The notes under the pieces: generated by a model
What the model was told of the DNA's origin: nothing
The model's input: the letters and a program-made list of their open reading frames with translations, nothing else
Database searches by the model: none
From: JAWLBW01 sp041687475
GTDB lineage: Bacteria; J088; JAWLBW01
Direction: 5' to 3'
Length of the DNA stretch: 5,323 bases
Assembly: GCA_041687475.1 (NCBI GenBank)
Contig: JAWLBW010000313.1
Coordinates: forward strand, 1-5,323
Position numbers and translations under genes: made by a program
Shown: positions 1 to 5,323 of the stretch, piece after piece
Layout: every line of letters starts with the position of its first letter
Numbering within the stretch: the stretch's first letter is position 1

Positions 1-1
1 G

Positions 2-1792
2 AAAGCGGTTTCTCGTCGTCACGGTTCGCGAGGTAACCGAACAGCGCGAAAGGCCCGCACCCTGCACGACCTGCAGATTCTGCACGACATCAGCCAGGCA
101 CTGGCGGGCGCCCTTACCGAAGAAGACGTGGCGCGCGTCGTCAGGCAGACGCTCGTGAATTCCCTGGCGGGCGATCGCGGCGCCATCGCCCTGCTCGAGG
201 GAGAGCGGCTGCGACTGGTTATCATGCCCGACATGCACGTCGAGACCACCCGACGTTACGGTCGCATCGACCTGTCCGAGCACCTGCCCGTGACCGACAT
301 GGTGAGAACCGGACAACCCGTCTGGCTTGAAACCCCGGAAGACATCGCACGGTATCCCGAAGTGACGAACATGGGCCATGCTATTGCCTCCATACCGCTC
401 ATTGCCGAAGACCGCCTGCTGGGAGGCCTGCTGCTGTCCTTCGACGCACCACGCAGGTTTTCGTCGGCCGACCGGCAGTTGCTGCTTACGGCGGCAGGGC
501 TCTGTTCGCAGGCCGTCAAACGGGCCCAGCTGTTCCGGCTCGAGCAGGCACACGCCCGACGCATGCAGGTACTGGCCGAAGTTTCGCGAAACTTCAGTGA
601 AGCGGCCATGGATCTCGGCAAATTACTTCCGACCATTGCCGAAAGACTGGCCGCAATTATCGGCGATGCGTGTTTGATTCGCCTGCTCGGCGAAGACGAC
701 GACACGCTGGAGTGCGTGGCCTGGCACCACAACGATCCGCGTCAGCTCGATATCACCCGCGCTCTCTCGGAAACCAAACTTTCGCGCAGCAGCAGCCCGG
801 CGGCTCAGCAGGTGTTGTCGGGAAAAGCACTGCTGCTTCCGGAACTCGACCTCGAAACCAACAAGGCCATGCTTCCGCCCGCCGCCCATGGCTACCTCGA
901 AGCGTCGCAGGTGTACAGTCTCGCCGCCGCGCCCCTGATGGTGCACGGCCGGGGAATCGGCTACCTGTCGCTGGCACGGACCGAACCCGGCCGCAGCTAT
1001 ACCAAGGCAGACCTTTCCCTGCTGGAAGACATCGCCGAGCGAGCCGCATTGGCTGTCGAAAACGCCCGCCTGCTCGAAGAACTCGCGCAGGCCGTTGCCG
1101 TACGCGACGAATTTCTGCAAATCGCCTCCCACGAATTGCGCACGCCGCTCACCACCATGTCCATGCGTCTGCAGAGCCTCGCGCGCATGTTTTCAAGCGG
1201 CAAGCCCCCTTCGGCCGAGAGGGTGAAACAGGTTCTGGAACGGGCGCTGCACCAATCCGATCGGCTGAACAGCCTTATCGAACGCTTGCTCGATGTGTCC
1301 CGGGCTTCGTCCGGCCGGCTCGCACTCGAACGTTCGCCTGTCGACCTTGCCGCACTCATCGAAAGTGTCATGGAAGACTTCGAAGAAGAAGCTCGCCGCT
1401 GCTCGTCGGTGCTTCGATATGACGGACCGGGTACCCTCACGGCGCCCATCGACGGCGAGCGCATCGCCCAGGTACTCTCCAACCTGTTTTCCAACGCGCT
1501 CAAGTACGGACCCGGCAAACCGGTCGATGTTCGGGTGCGGCAGGAAAACGACACAGCCGTAATTGAGGTTCGTGATCACGGTATCGGCATTGCCGCCGCC
1601 GAACAGGCACGTCTCTTCCAGCGCTTCGAACGAGCCGTGTCCGAGCGAAATTACGGCGGCCTCGGCCTCGGCCTCTATATCTCGCGTATGATTGTCGAGG
1701 CCCACGGCGGCGCCATTTCGGTTGAAAGCCATGAAGGCGAAGGCGCCGTCTTCCGGGTCAGCCTTCCCCTCCGGCACGCACAAGCTCGCTAG
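2..1792 (+). CDS. GAF-GAF sensor histidine kinase, 5' end outside the window
   Basis: This is a cytoplasmic two-component sensor kinase that would autophosphorylate on His and pass the phosphate to an unseen response regulator. Counting the GTG at 128 as residue 1, GAF1 runs to about 138, GAF2 covers about 145-315, HisKA about 320-390 and HATPase_c about 440-550. The H-box is SHELRTP with phosphoacceptor His335 (codon 1130-1132); its HExxT pattern is the one linked to phosphatase activity. The N-box has Asn452 and Asn456, the G1 box is DHGIG (483-487), the F-box LFQRF (496-500) and the G2 box GLGLGL (511-516). No transmembrane segment or receiver domain is visible. The frame stays open to the left edge with no ATG, GTG or TTG before 128. 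The 42 upstream codons include a GAF-like lead-in, so GTG 128 is probably internal and the gene starts off-window. The GAF ligand is unknown. It ends in TAG, 129 nt before the first possible hydrolase start. Confidence 0.93.
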   Translation, partial: KAVSRRHGSRGNRTARKARTLHDLQILHDISQALAGALTEEDVARVVRQTLVNSLAGDRGAIALLEGERLRLVIMPDMHVETTRRYGRIDLSEHLPVTDMVRTGQPVWLETPEDIARYPEVTNMGHAIASIPLIAEDRLLGGLLLSFDAPRRFSSADRQLLLTAAGLCSQAVKRAQLFRLEQAHARRMQVLAEVSRNFSEAAMDLGKLLPTIAERLAAIIGDACLIRLLGEDDDTLECVAWHHNDPRQLDITRALSETKLSRSSSPAAQQVLSGKALLLPELDLETNKAMLPPAAHGYLEASQVYSLAAAPLMVHGRGIGYLSLARTEPGRSYTKADLSLLEDIAERAALAVENARLLEELAQAVAVRDEFLQIASHELRTPLTTMSMRLQSLARMFSSGKPPSAERVKQVLERALHQSDRLNSLIERLLDVSRASSGRLALERSPVDLAALIESVMEDFEEEARRCSSVLRYDGPGTLTAPIDGERIAQVLSNLFSNALKYGPGKPVDVRVRQENDTAVIEVRDHGIGIAAAEQARLFQRFERAVSERNYGGLGLGLYISRMIVEAHGGAISVESHEGEGAVFRVSLPLRHAQAR

Positions 1793-1793
1793 T

Positions 1794-1884
1794 TCGACGC
1801 CGGCAGGCAGTCGGTCTTCCACTCACTCAGCCTCACTCCCCTCACCCTTCTGCGAAGTAGTCGCCCGTCGGCTGCCGGCATCGA
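1794..1884. repeat. Imperfect inverted repeat flanking a pyrimidine-rich tract
   Basis: The left arm TCGACGCCGGCAG (1794-1806) and the right arm CTGCCGGCATCGA (1872-1884) pair at 12 of 13 positions; the mismatch is 1798 against 1880. The arms enclose 65 nt. The left arm starts just after the kinase stop codon and the right arm ends 5 nt before a putative -35 box. It could fold as an RNA stem at the kinase 3' end or be a split protein-binding site. Arms with a GCCGGC core can arise by chance in GC-rich DNA, so the function is open. Confidence 0.4.
1815..1851 (+). terminator. Candidate Rho-utilisation (rut-like) tract after the GAF kinase
   Basis: On the plus strand this 37-nt stretch holds 20 C and a single G, with repeated CUCAC-type units. 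A C-rich, G-poor, unstructured transcript is the known signature of Rho loading. It lies directly downstream of the kinase stop and upstream of a separate promoter, where termination would be expected. No GC stem followed by a T run is present in this gap, so Rho is the most plausible route. The call rests on composition and position only. Confidence 0.3.
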
Positions 1885-1889
1885 CTCAC

Positions 1890-1918
1890 TTGGCAAAATG
1901 TAGACGTAGGCGTATACT
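1890..1918 (+). promoter_or_regulatory. Sigma-70-type promoter for the hydrolase gene
   Basis: The -35 hexamer TTGGCA (1890-1895) matches TTGACA at 5 of 6 positions. The -10 hexamer TATACT (1913-1918) matches TATAAT at 5 of 6. The spacer is exactly 17 nt. The expected transcription start is about 1924-1926, which falls on or just after the ATG at 1922. This points to a downstream translation start for the hydrolase and to transcription independent of the upstream kinase. Confidence 0.6.
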
Positions 1919-1929
1919 TCAATGGACAC

Positions 1930-1959
1930 GCGGCCGGAACTCGCCGGCTTACCGGCCGC
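1930..1959 (+). promoter_or_regulatory. GC-rich hairpin in the putative hydrolase leader
   Basis: GCGGCCGG (1930-1937) and CCGGCCGC (1952-1959) form a perfect 8-bp stem with a 14-nt loop. Two shorter stems compete for the right arm: GCCGG/CCGGC at 1943-1947/1952-1956 with a CTTA loop, and ACCGG/CCGGT at 1951-1955/1959-1963. If transcription starts near 1925, this structure sits at the 5' end of the mRNA, where it could protect the transcript or affect expression. No known riboswitch class is recognised. Confidence 0.25.
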
Positions 1960-2038
1960 CGGTCTACTGCCGGAGAAGAAACGCGCCCTTTTCAGTCACG
2001 AGGCACTCTGCTCGGGGCAAACCGGGTTCAAGCCAAGC

Positions 2039-2044
2039 GAGAGA
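2039..2044 (+). promoter_or_regulatory. Weak Shine-Dalgarno-like GAGAGA before ATG 2051
   Basis: GAGAGA lies 6 nt before the ATG at 2051, a normal ribosome-binding distance. It is a partial match to the AGGAG consensus. The ATG at 1922 has nothing comparable, since the sequence before it is the -10 box. This favours 2051 as the hydrolase start. Confidence 0.35.
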
Positions 2045-2050
2045 CAGCAC

Positions 2051-2959
2051 ATGCTCAGCCTTCCCCCCTTTCTGTTGAAACGCTTCGTCCGCCAATTTCT
2101 CTTCATGGGCGACTTCCGGATTACAGCCATTACCAGTCACCGCAAGGCCATGGAACGTTTCCCCATGCCTCTGCCCCGGGGAATTCACAGAAGCGGCATT
2201 GTTACCGATGGTATTCGCGGTGAATGGCTCGCGCCCCGAAGGCCGGGTAAAGGGGTAGTGCTCTACCTGCACGGCGGCGCGTACTGTTTCGGTTCCTGCG
2301 CAACCCATCGTGAACTGGCCGCTCGCCTGGCGAAGACCACCGGCATGAAGACCCTGCTCATCGACTACCGCCTGGCTCCCGAGCATCCGTTTCCTGCGGC
2401 GCAGGACGATGCGCTTGCCGCGTGGAACTACCTGCTCGAAGCGGGCCATGCACCCGAAGACATCGTGGTGGCGGGCGACTCGGCCGGCGGCAACCTTGCC
2501 CTCAGCCTGGCCCTTCGTCTGCGCGACGAAGGCAGGGCGGTACCGGCGGCGCTCGTGCTGCTCTCGCCGTGGACCGATCTGACCATCAACGAAGAAACCG
2601 AGGTCAAGCTGGCCCATCGCGATCCCATGGTCAGCAAAGGCTTCGGCATCGAAGCCGCTTCGGCCTACCTTGCCGGCCGGGATGCTTCGCACCCCCACCT
2701 GTCGCCGGTGTTCGCCGACATGACCGGCATGCCGCCCATGCTCATTCACGTGGGCACCGAAGAGATTCTGCTCGAAGACGCGCAGCGGCTTGCCGAGAAA
2801 GCCGCCCAGGCCGGTGTCGAAGTCGAGCTCAAGGTGTGGGACGGCATGTGGCACGTCTTTCACCTGTTCGGCGCCGTTCTCTCTCACGCAAGACGCGCTC
2901 ACAGAGAAATAGGCCGTTTCGCACGCTCACGGGTCGGCAATCGCAGAGCGACGGCCTGA
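2051..2959 (+). CDS. Alpha/beta hydrolase, hormone-sensitive-lipase (family IV) type esterase
   Basis: This predicted serine hydrolase cleaves carboxyl esters or acylated small molecules, probably in the cytoplasm; I see no clear signal peptide. In the 302-residue form from ATG 2051, the oxyanion-hole motif HGGAY is at 74-78, followed by DYRLAPEHPFPAA, a strong family signature. The nucleophile elbow GDSAGG places the catalytic Ser at 144. A DPM motif lies at 191-193 and the catalytic His is probably 268 in GMWHVFH. The acid of the triad is less clear: where relatives have Asp, the stretch GTEEILLED offers Glu237/Glu238. The frame also opens at ATG 1922 (345 residues), but the extra 43 residues look unlike the family, that ATG lacks a ribosome site, and the promoter places +1 at about 1925. 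About 300 residues fits the family. The natural substrate cannot be told from the sequence. It is converted into its own unit by the promoter at 1890 and converges on the CHASE kinase. Confidence 0.9.
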   Translation: MLSLPPFLLKRFVRQFLFMGDFRITAITSHRKAMERFPMPLPRGIHRSGIVTDGIRGEWLAPRRPGKGVVLYLHGGAYCFGSCATHRELAARLAKTTGMKTLLIDYRLAPEHPFPAAQDDALAAWNYLLEAGHAPEDIVVAGDSAGGNLALSLALRLRDEGRAVPAALVLLSPWTDLTINEETEVKLAHRDPMVSKGFGIEAASAYLAGRDASHPHLSPVFADMTGMPPMLIHVGTEEILLEDAQRLAEKAAQAGVEVELKVWDGMWHVFHLFGAVLSHARRAHREIGRFARSRVGNRRATA

Positions 2960-2964
2960 TGTGT

Positions 2965-2986
2965 CGCCGGCTGTAAGGGACCGGCG
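2965..2986. other. Small hairpin in the convergent gap
   Basis: CGCCGG (2965-2970) and CCGGCG (2981-2986) form a 6-bp stem with a 10-nt loop, just after the hydrolase stop. Neither strand has a T run directly after it, so it is a poor intrinsic terminator. It may protect mRNA 3' ends or help stop transcription from either side. The rest of the 81-bp gap shows nothing recognisable beyond a short TTTTC at 3006-3010. Confidence 0.25.
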
Positions 2987-3040
2987 TCTCGTGTAGATGG
3001 CAGCCTTTTCTAATGGGCAAACAGGTAGCCTCGAATAATT

Positions 3041-4810
3041 TCAGGCGCCTTCCTGCCGATTGGTCATTCTGAGGGGTAGTCTGAGTGTGAAGGTCGAGCC
3101 CTTTCCAGGCTCGCTCTCGACGGCGATGCTGCCCTTGTGCGCATCGACAATCTGTTTGACGATGAACAACCCGAGTCCGAGGCCGGCAAAGCGCTCTGCC
3201 GGAACCGAACGTTCGAACCGCTCAAAGATATGCCCCTGCGCATCAGGGGGAATACCGATACCCCGGTCGCGCACGCAGACGACGGCGTGGCCGTTTTCGG
3301 CCCAGACGCGTATGGTAATCGGTCGGCTCTCGCCGTACTTCATCGCGTTGGTCAACAGGTTTACGATGACCTGTTCGATACGGTAGCGATCCCACACCCC
3401 CCTTACCGGGCTCTGCGTCTCGATATCGAGCTGGTAACCGCCGCGCTCCAGTTCGGTCTCAAATCGCGCCACCACCTCGCGCACCACCCGGGTCAGGTCG
3501 ACCTCTTCGGGGTTGATGCGGAATCTGCCCCCACGAATGCGGGTAATGTCGAGCAGGTCGTCGACCTGGGCCGAGAGCCTGTCGACCTGGCGCAGGGTCG
3601 CGCTGACGGCCCGGTCTACCCGCTCCTTTTCGGGCCCCAGATCAGTCACCTTGTTCAAGATTCGCGCAAGCAGATGAACCTGTAACGTCAGACTTGTCAG
3701 CGGCGTTTTGAGCTCGTGCGAGGCGATGGAAAGAAAGTCGTCGCGCACGCGCAGGGCCTCTTCGGCGGCAAGACGCGAGAGCTGTTCCTTGGCCAGCAAT
3801 TTTTTTTCCAGAACGCGCTGCTTGTTTTCATGAAGCAGAATGCCGAAAATACCGAAGCTCATCGTGAGGCCGAAGGCAAGCACCACCGCAGAGATCGCCC
3901 GCTCGGCGTGTGTGCGGAAGCGTGGAAGCGACTCGACCAGAATACCCCACTGCTGGCCCGCGACCTCGACGGCAAGGTTCTGCCTGAAGTCGCTCTCTTC
4001 TTCGGGCTGCGGCGCGCTGCTGTACAGCAACGTGCCGTCCGAGCCGTAAACCTCGAAGCGCAGATCGCTGAGATCGCCACCGGCCTCGAAGATTCCGTTG
4101 AAGAGGTCGCGTGACCGGAACGGGCTGTAAACGAAGCCCTCAATCGCGGCCCGCCGCTGCGCCACCGTATCGGTGGGCGCTCCGTCACGGTAATGGGGAA
4201 CGTACACAAGAAAGCCGGGTTGCCGTTGCACCTCGGTTTCCTGTACCAGCACGACAGGTGCACTTGCGGCCGGCCGTCCGGTGTCGCGGGCCCGGGCCAT
4301 GGCCTCGCGACGTACGGGGTCGGTAGACATGTCGTATCCGAACGCGCGCTGGTTACGCCAATCGAAGGGCTCGAGATAGAGAATGGCGTGATATTGGTCC
4401 CGTTCGGTAATGGGCCAGACGCGGTAATGCGGAAAGCCCTCGCCCTGAACCTCACGCTCATGGGCGCTCACCTCATCGGGCTCCAGCTTTACCGTGTAAC
4501 CGATGCCCTGGTTGCCGGGGTATCGACGCTCGATACCCATGGCGCCGACGAACTCGCGAAACTGGGACCGGTCAACCTCTTCTTCGACCTCGAACAGGGC
4601 CCGGGTGTGCACGAGAGCATCGATGTACACCTGCATGCGCGCCTCTACCGCGTTGGCAATCTGGGTGCTCATGCGGGCGAAGCGCTCTTCGGTGCGCACA
4701 GAGAAACTACCGCGCGTGACCACCCAGCTCAAGATGGTCAAGAGCAGGCCGAAAGCAAGCACAAGGGAGGGAAACAACCTTCGCAAAAGCGAGGGCGGTT
4801 GCGCGTTCAT
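3041..4810 (-). CDS. CHASE-domain transmembrane sensor histidine kinase
   Basis: This is a complete 589-residue inner-membrane sensor kinase. Residues 12-32 form a first transmembrane helix, about 34-304 lie outside the cytoplasm, and 305-327 form the second helix. The outer part holds a CHASE domain (about 70-240) with typical stretches YPGNQGIGY, FGYDMSTDP and VLVQETE. CHASE domains bind small extracellular ligands; this ligand is unknown. A charged linker (328-352) leads to HisKA with H-box SHELKTP (His365), then HATPase_c with N-box Asn484/Asn488, G1 DRGIG (515-519), F-box FERF (529-532) and G2 GLGLGL (543-548). All catalytic motifs are intact and HExxT suggests possible phosphatase activity too. 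The start at 4810 is required to include the first helix; no Shine-Dalgarno precedes it, and the promoter suggests a leaderless mRNA. There is no receiver domain and no adjacent regulator. An A8 run encodes Glu335-Lys337, just before the kinase core. Confidence 0.95.
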   Translation of the reverse strand: MNAQPPSLLRRLFPSLVLAFGLLLTILSWVVTRGSFSVRTEERFARMSTQIANAVEARMQVYIDALVHTRALFEVEEEVDRSQFREFVGAMGIERRYPGNQGIGYTVKLEPDEVSAHEREVQGEGFPHYRVWPITERDQYHAILYLEPFDWRNQRAFGYDMSTDPVRREAMARARDTGRPAASAPVVLVQETEVQRQPGFLVYVPHYRDGAPTDTVAQRRAAIEGFVYSPFRSRDLFNGIFEAGGDLSDLRFEVYGSDGTLLYSSAPQPEEESDFRQNLAVEVAGQQWGILVESLPRFRTHAERAISAVVLAFGLTMSFGIFGILLHENKQRVLEKKLLAKEQLSRLAAEEALRVRDDFLSIASHELKTPLTSLTLQVHLLARILNKVTDLGPEKERVDRAVSATLRQVDRLSAQVDDLLDITRIRGGRFRINPEEVDLTRVVREVVARFETELERGGYQLDIETQSPVRGVWDRYRIEQVIVNLLTNAMKYGESRPITIRVWAENGHAVVCVRDRGIGIPPDAQGHIFERFERSVPAERFAGLGLGLFIVKQIVDAHKGSIAVESEPGKGSTFTLRLPLRMTNRQEGA

Positions 4811-4816
4811 CCGTCA

Positions 4817-4843
4817 ATTGTAGCAAACGCCCCCGATCTGCAA
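4817..4843 (-). promoter_or_regulatory. Extended -10 promoter of the CHASE kinase
   Basis: Read on the minus strand, TGCTACAAT (4825 down to 4817) matches an extended -10 element (TGnTATAAT) with one mismatch in the hexamer. The best -35 candidate, TTGCAG (4843-4838), is weak and only 15 nt away, which fits an extended -10 promoter that needs little -35 contact. Counting from the end of the hexamer as -7, +1 is position 4810, the A of the ATG. No ribosome-binding site lies between, so the mRNA may be leaderless. Confidence 0.5.
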
Positions 4844-4850
4844 CGGGGCG
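4828..4850. repeat. Inverted repeat overlapping the kinase promoter spacer
   Basis: Read on the minus strand, CGCCCCG (4850-4844) pairs with CGGGGGCG (4835-4828): 5 bp, one bulged G at 4830, then 2 bp, around an 8-nt loop. It lies over the -35/spacer area immediately before the extended -10. It could be an operator for the kinase gene, or a remnant 3' hairpin of the upstream VOC gene (only TTT follows, so it is a weak terminator). Confidence 0.3.
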
Positions 4851-4946
4851 AAGGCCTGAAAGCCAAGCGGCGGCCAGGTTTACCCATGGCGAATGCCGGG
4901 GGAAAAGGAGACGCAGGCTCGCGCGCCTCTACCGGTTCATGCCCCC

Positions 4947-5323
4947 TCAATCCACCGCCAGGAACACCGGCTCGAGATCGGCCGGCTTTTCATCGAGCTG
5001 TGCTGCGGTCAGCCTCGCATATACTTCGATGAGGTTACCGTCGGGATCGGTAAGCCAGAGCTCATGCAGGGGCGTTCCGCGCCAGGTGGTACGGGGCGGC
5101 TTCTCGATGGGAACACCGGCGGCACGTGCGCGCCGCGCCGCTTCGACCACGGCTTCGCGGGTCTGCACGTCGATGCCCAGGTGGTACAGCGTATCGTGGT
5201 GCAGTTCCTTGCCGTCGTCGACCAGAATCACGAAGTTCAGACGCAGGGGCTCGCTGACGAAGGTTACATACCGATGTGTCCACTCCTTCGGGGCGACGCC
5301 GAGCAACCAGGCGTAGAAGCGCG
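4947..5323 (-). CDS. VOC (glyoxalase/dioxygenase-fold) protein, N-terminus outside the window
   Basis: The minus-strand frame runs from the right edge to TGA at 4949-4947. The visible part begins FYAWLLGV, typical of the first helix region of VOC proteins, so the true start and first beta-strand, with one expected metal ligand, are off-window. A TTG at 5306 is not a credible start. Numbering from that TTG, His42 in YHLGID and Glu94 in LTDPDGNLIEVYA fit the second-half metal-binding positions of the family. The pattern LNFVILVDD followed by LYHLGIDV and TDPDGNLIEVY resembles the ArsI/CadI branch, whose members are induced by arsenic or cadmium or cleave C-As bonds. The vicinal Cys pair expected of ArsI is absent, however (TTWRGTPLHE lies in that region), so heavy-metal activity should not be assumed. 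The length, counting the missing start, fits a single-domain VOC enzyme. The gene lies upstream of the CHASE kinase on the same strand, 136 nt away with an intervening promoter, so it is probably not strictly co-transcribed. The substrate is unknown. Confidence 0.85.
   Translation of the reverse strand, partial: RFYAWLLGVAPKEWTHRYVTFVSEPLRLNFVILVDDGKELHHDTLYHLGIDVQTREAVVEAARRARAAGVPIEKPPRTTWRGTPLHELWLTDPDGNLIEVYARLTAAQLDEKPADLEPVFLAVD

Noticed and set aside
1658..1675. Three tandem GGCCTC units
   Set aside because: They simply encode the GLGLGL of the ATP-binding G2 box.
623..1822. Several antisense or shifted frames of 90-250 codons within the GAF kinase
   Set aside because: They are shadows of a well-supported kinase frame, with Arg/Pro/Ser-rich translations typical of off-frame GC-rich DNA.
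1964..2902. A 312-codon minus-strand frame opposite the hydrolase
   Set aside because: The plus strand carries a complete HSL-type hydrolase with all motifs; the antisense translation shows no family pattern.
3001..3010. CAGCC followed by TTTTC as a possible intrinsic terminator
   Set aside because: Its only partner, GGCTG at 2969-2973, gives a 5-bp stem with a 27-nt loop, too weak to call, and it competes with the hairpin at 2965-2986.
4193..5032. A 279-codon plus-strand open frame across the CHASE kinase 5' half and the gap beyond it
   Set aside because: It is antisense to the CHASE kinase and overlaps the VOC end. The translation has no recognisable domain, and such frames are common opposite GC-rich genes.
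1..5323. tRNA or rRNA genes, CRISPR arrays, insertion sequences, attachment sites
   Set aside because: No cloverleaf, repeat-spacer pattern, transposase motif or terminal repeats were seen; the window is almost fully explained by four protein genes and short gaps.

Overview
The window comes from a GC-rich bacterium (roughly 60% GC by eye). It has dense protein-coding genes, sigma-70-type promoter elements and membrane histidine kinases of a kind common in Pseudomonadota, Myxococcota and related phyla. The sequence alone does not fix the lineage.

Layout, left to right. (1) A plus-strand histidine kinase that enters from the left edge: two GAF domains, then HisKA and HATPase_c, ending at 1792. 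(2) A short intergenic stretch (1793-1921). It holds a 12-of-13-bp inverted repeat enclosing a C-rich, almost G-free tract that could be a Rho loading site, followed by a near-consensus promoter. (3) A plus-strand alpha/beta hydrolase of the hormone-sensitive-lipase type (most likely 2051-2959), with a leader of about 125 nt if the promoter is used. (4) An 81-bp convergent gap with only a weak hairpin. (5) A complete minus-strand CHASE-domain sensor kinase (4810 down to 3041), apparently transcribed from an extended -10 promoter whose predicted +1 is the A of its own ATG. (6) A 136-bp gap carrying that promoter and an inverted repeat. (7) A minus-strand VOC (glyoxalase/dioxygenase fold) protein that runs off the right edge.

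How the genes may work together. Both kinases have complete catalytic motifs but no receiver domain, and no response regulator is encoded here, so each must signal to a partner elsewhere. Their C-terminal cores are clearly related, while their sensors differ: soluble tandem GAF in one, periplasmic CHASE in the other. The hydrolase and the VOC protein look like ordinary small-molecule enzymes. A shared pathway is possible but nothing in the sequence proves it.

I do not see a convincing new system. The observations most worth a check are the apparently leaderless start of the CHASE kinase, an A8 slippery run just before its kinase core, the promoter position that argues for a downstream start of the hydrolase, and the structured C-rich intergenic region.
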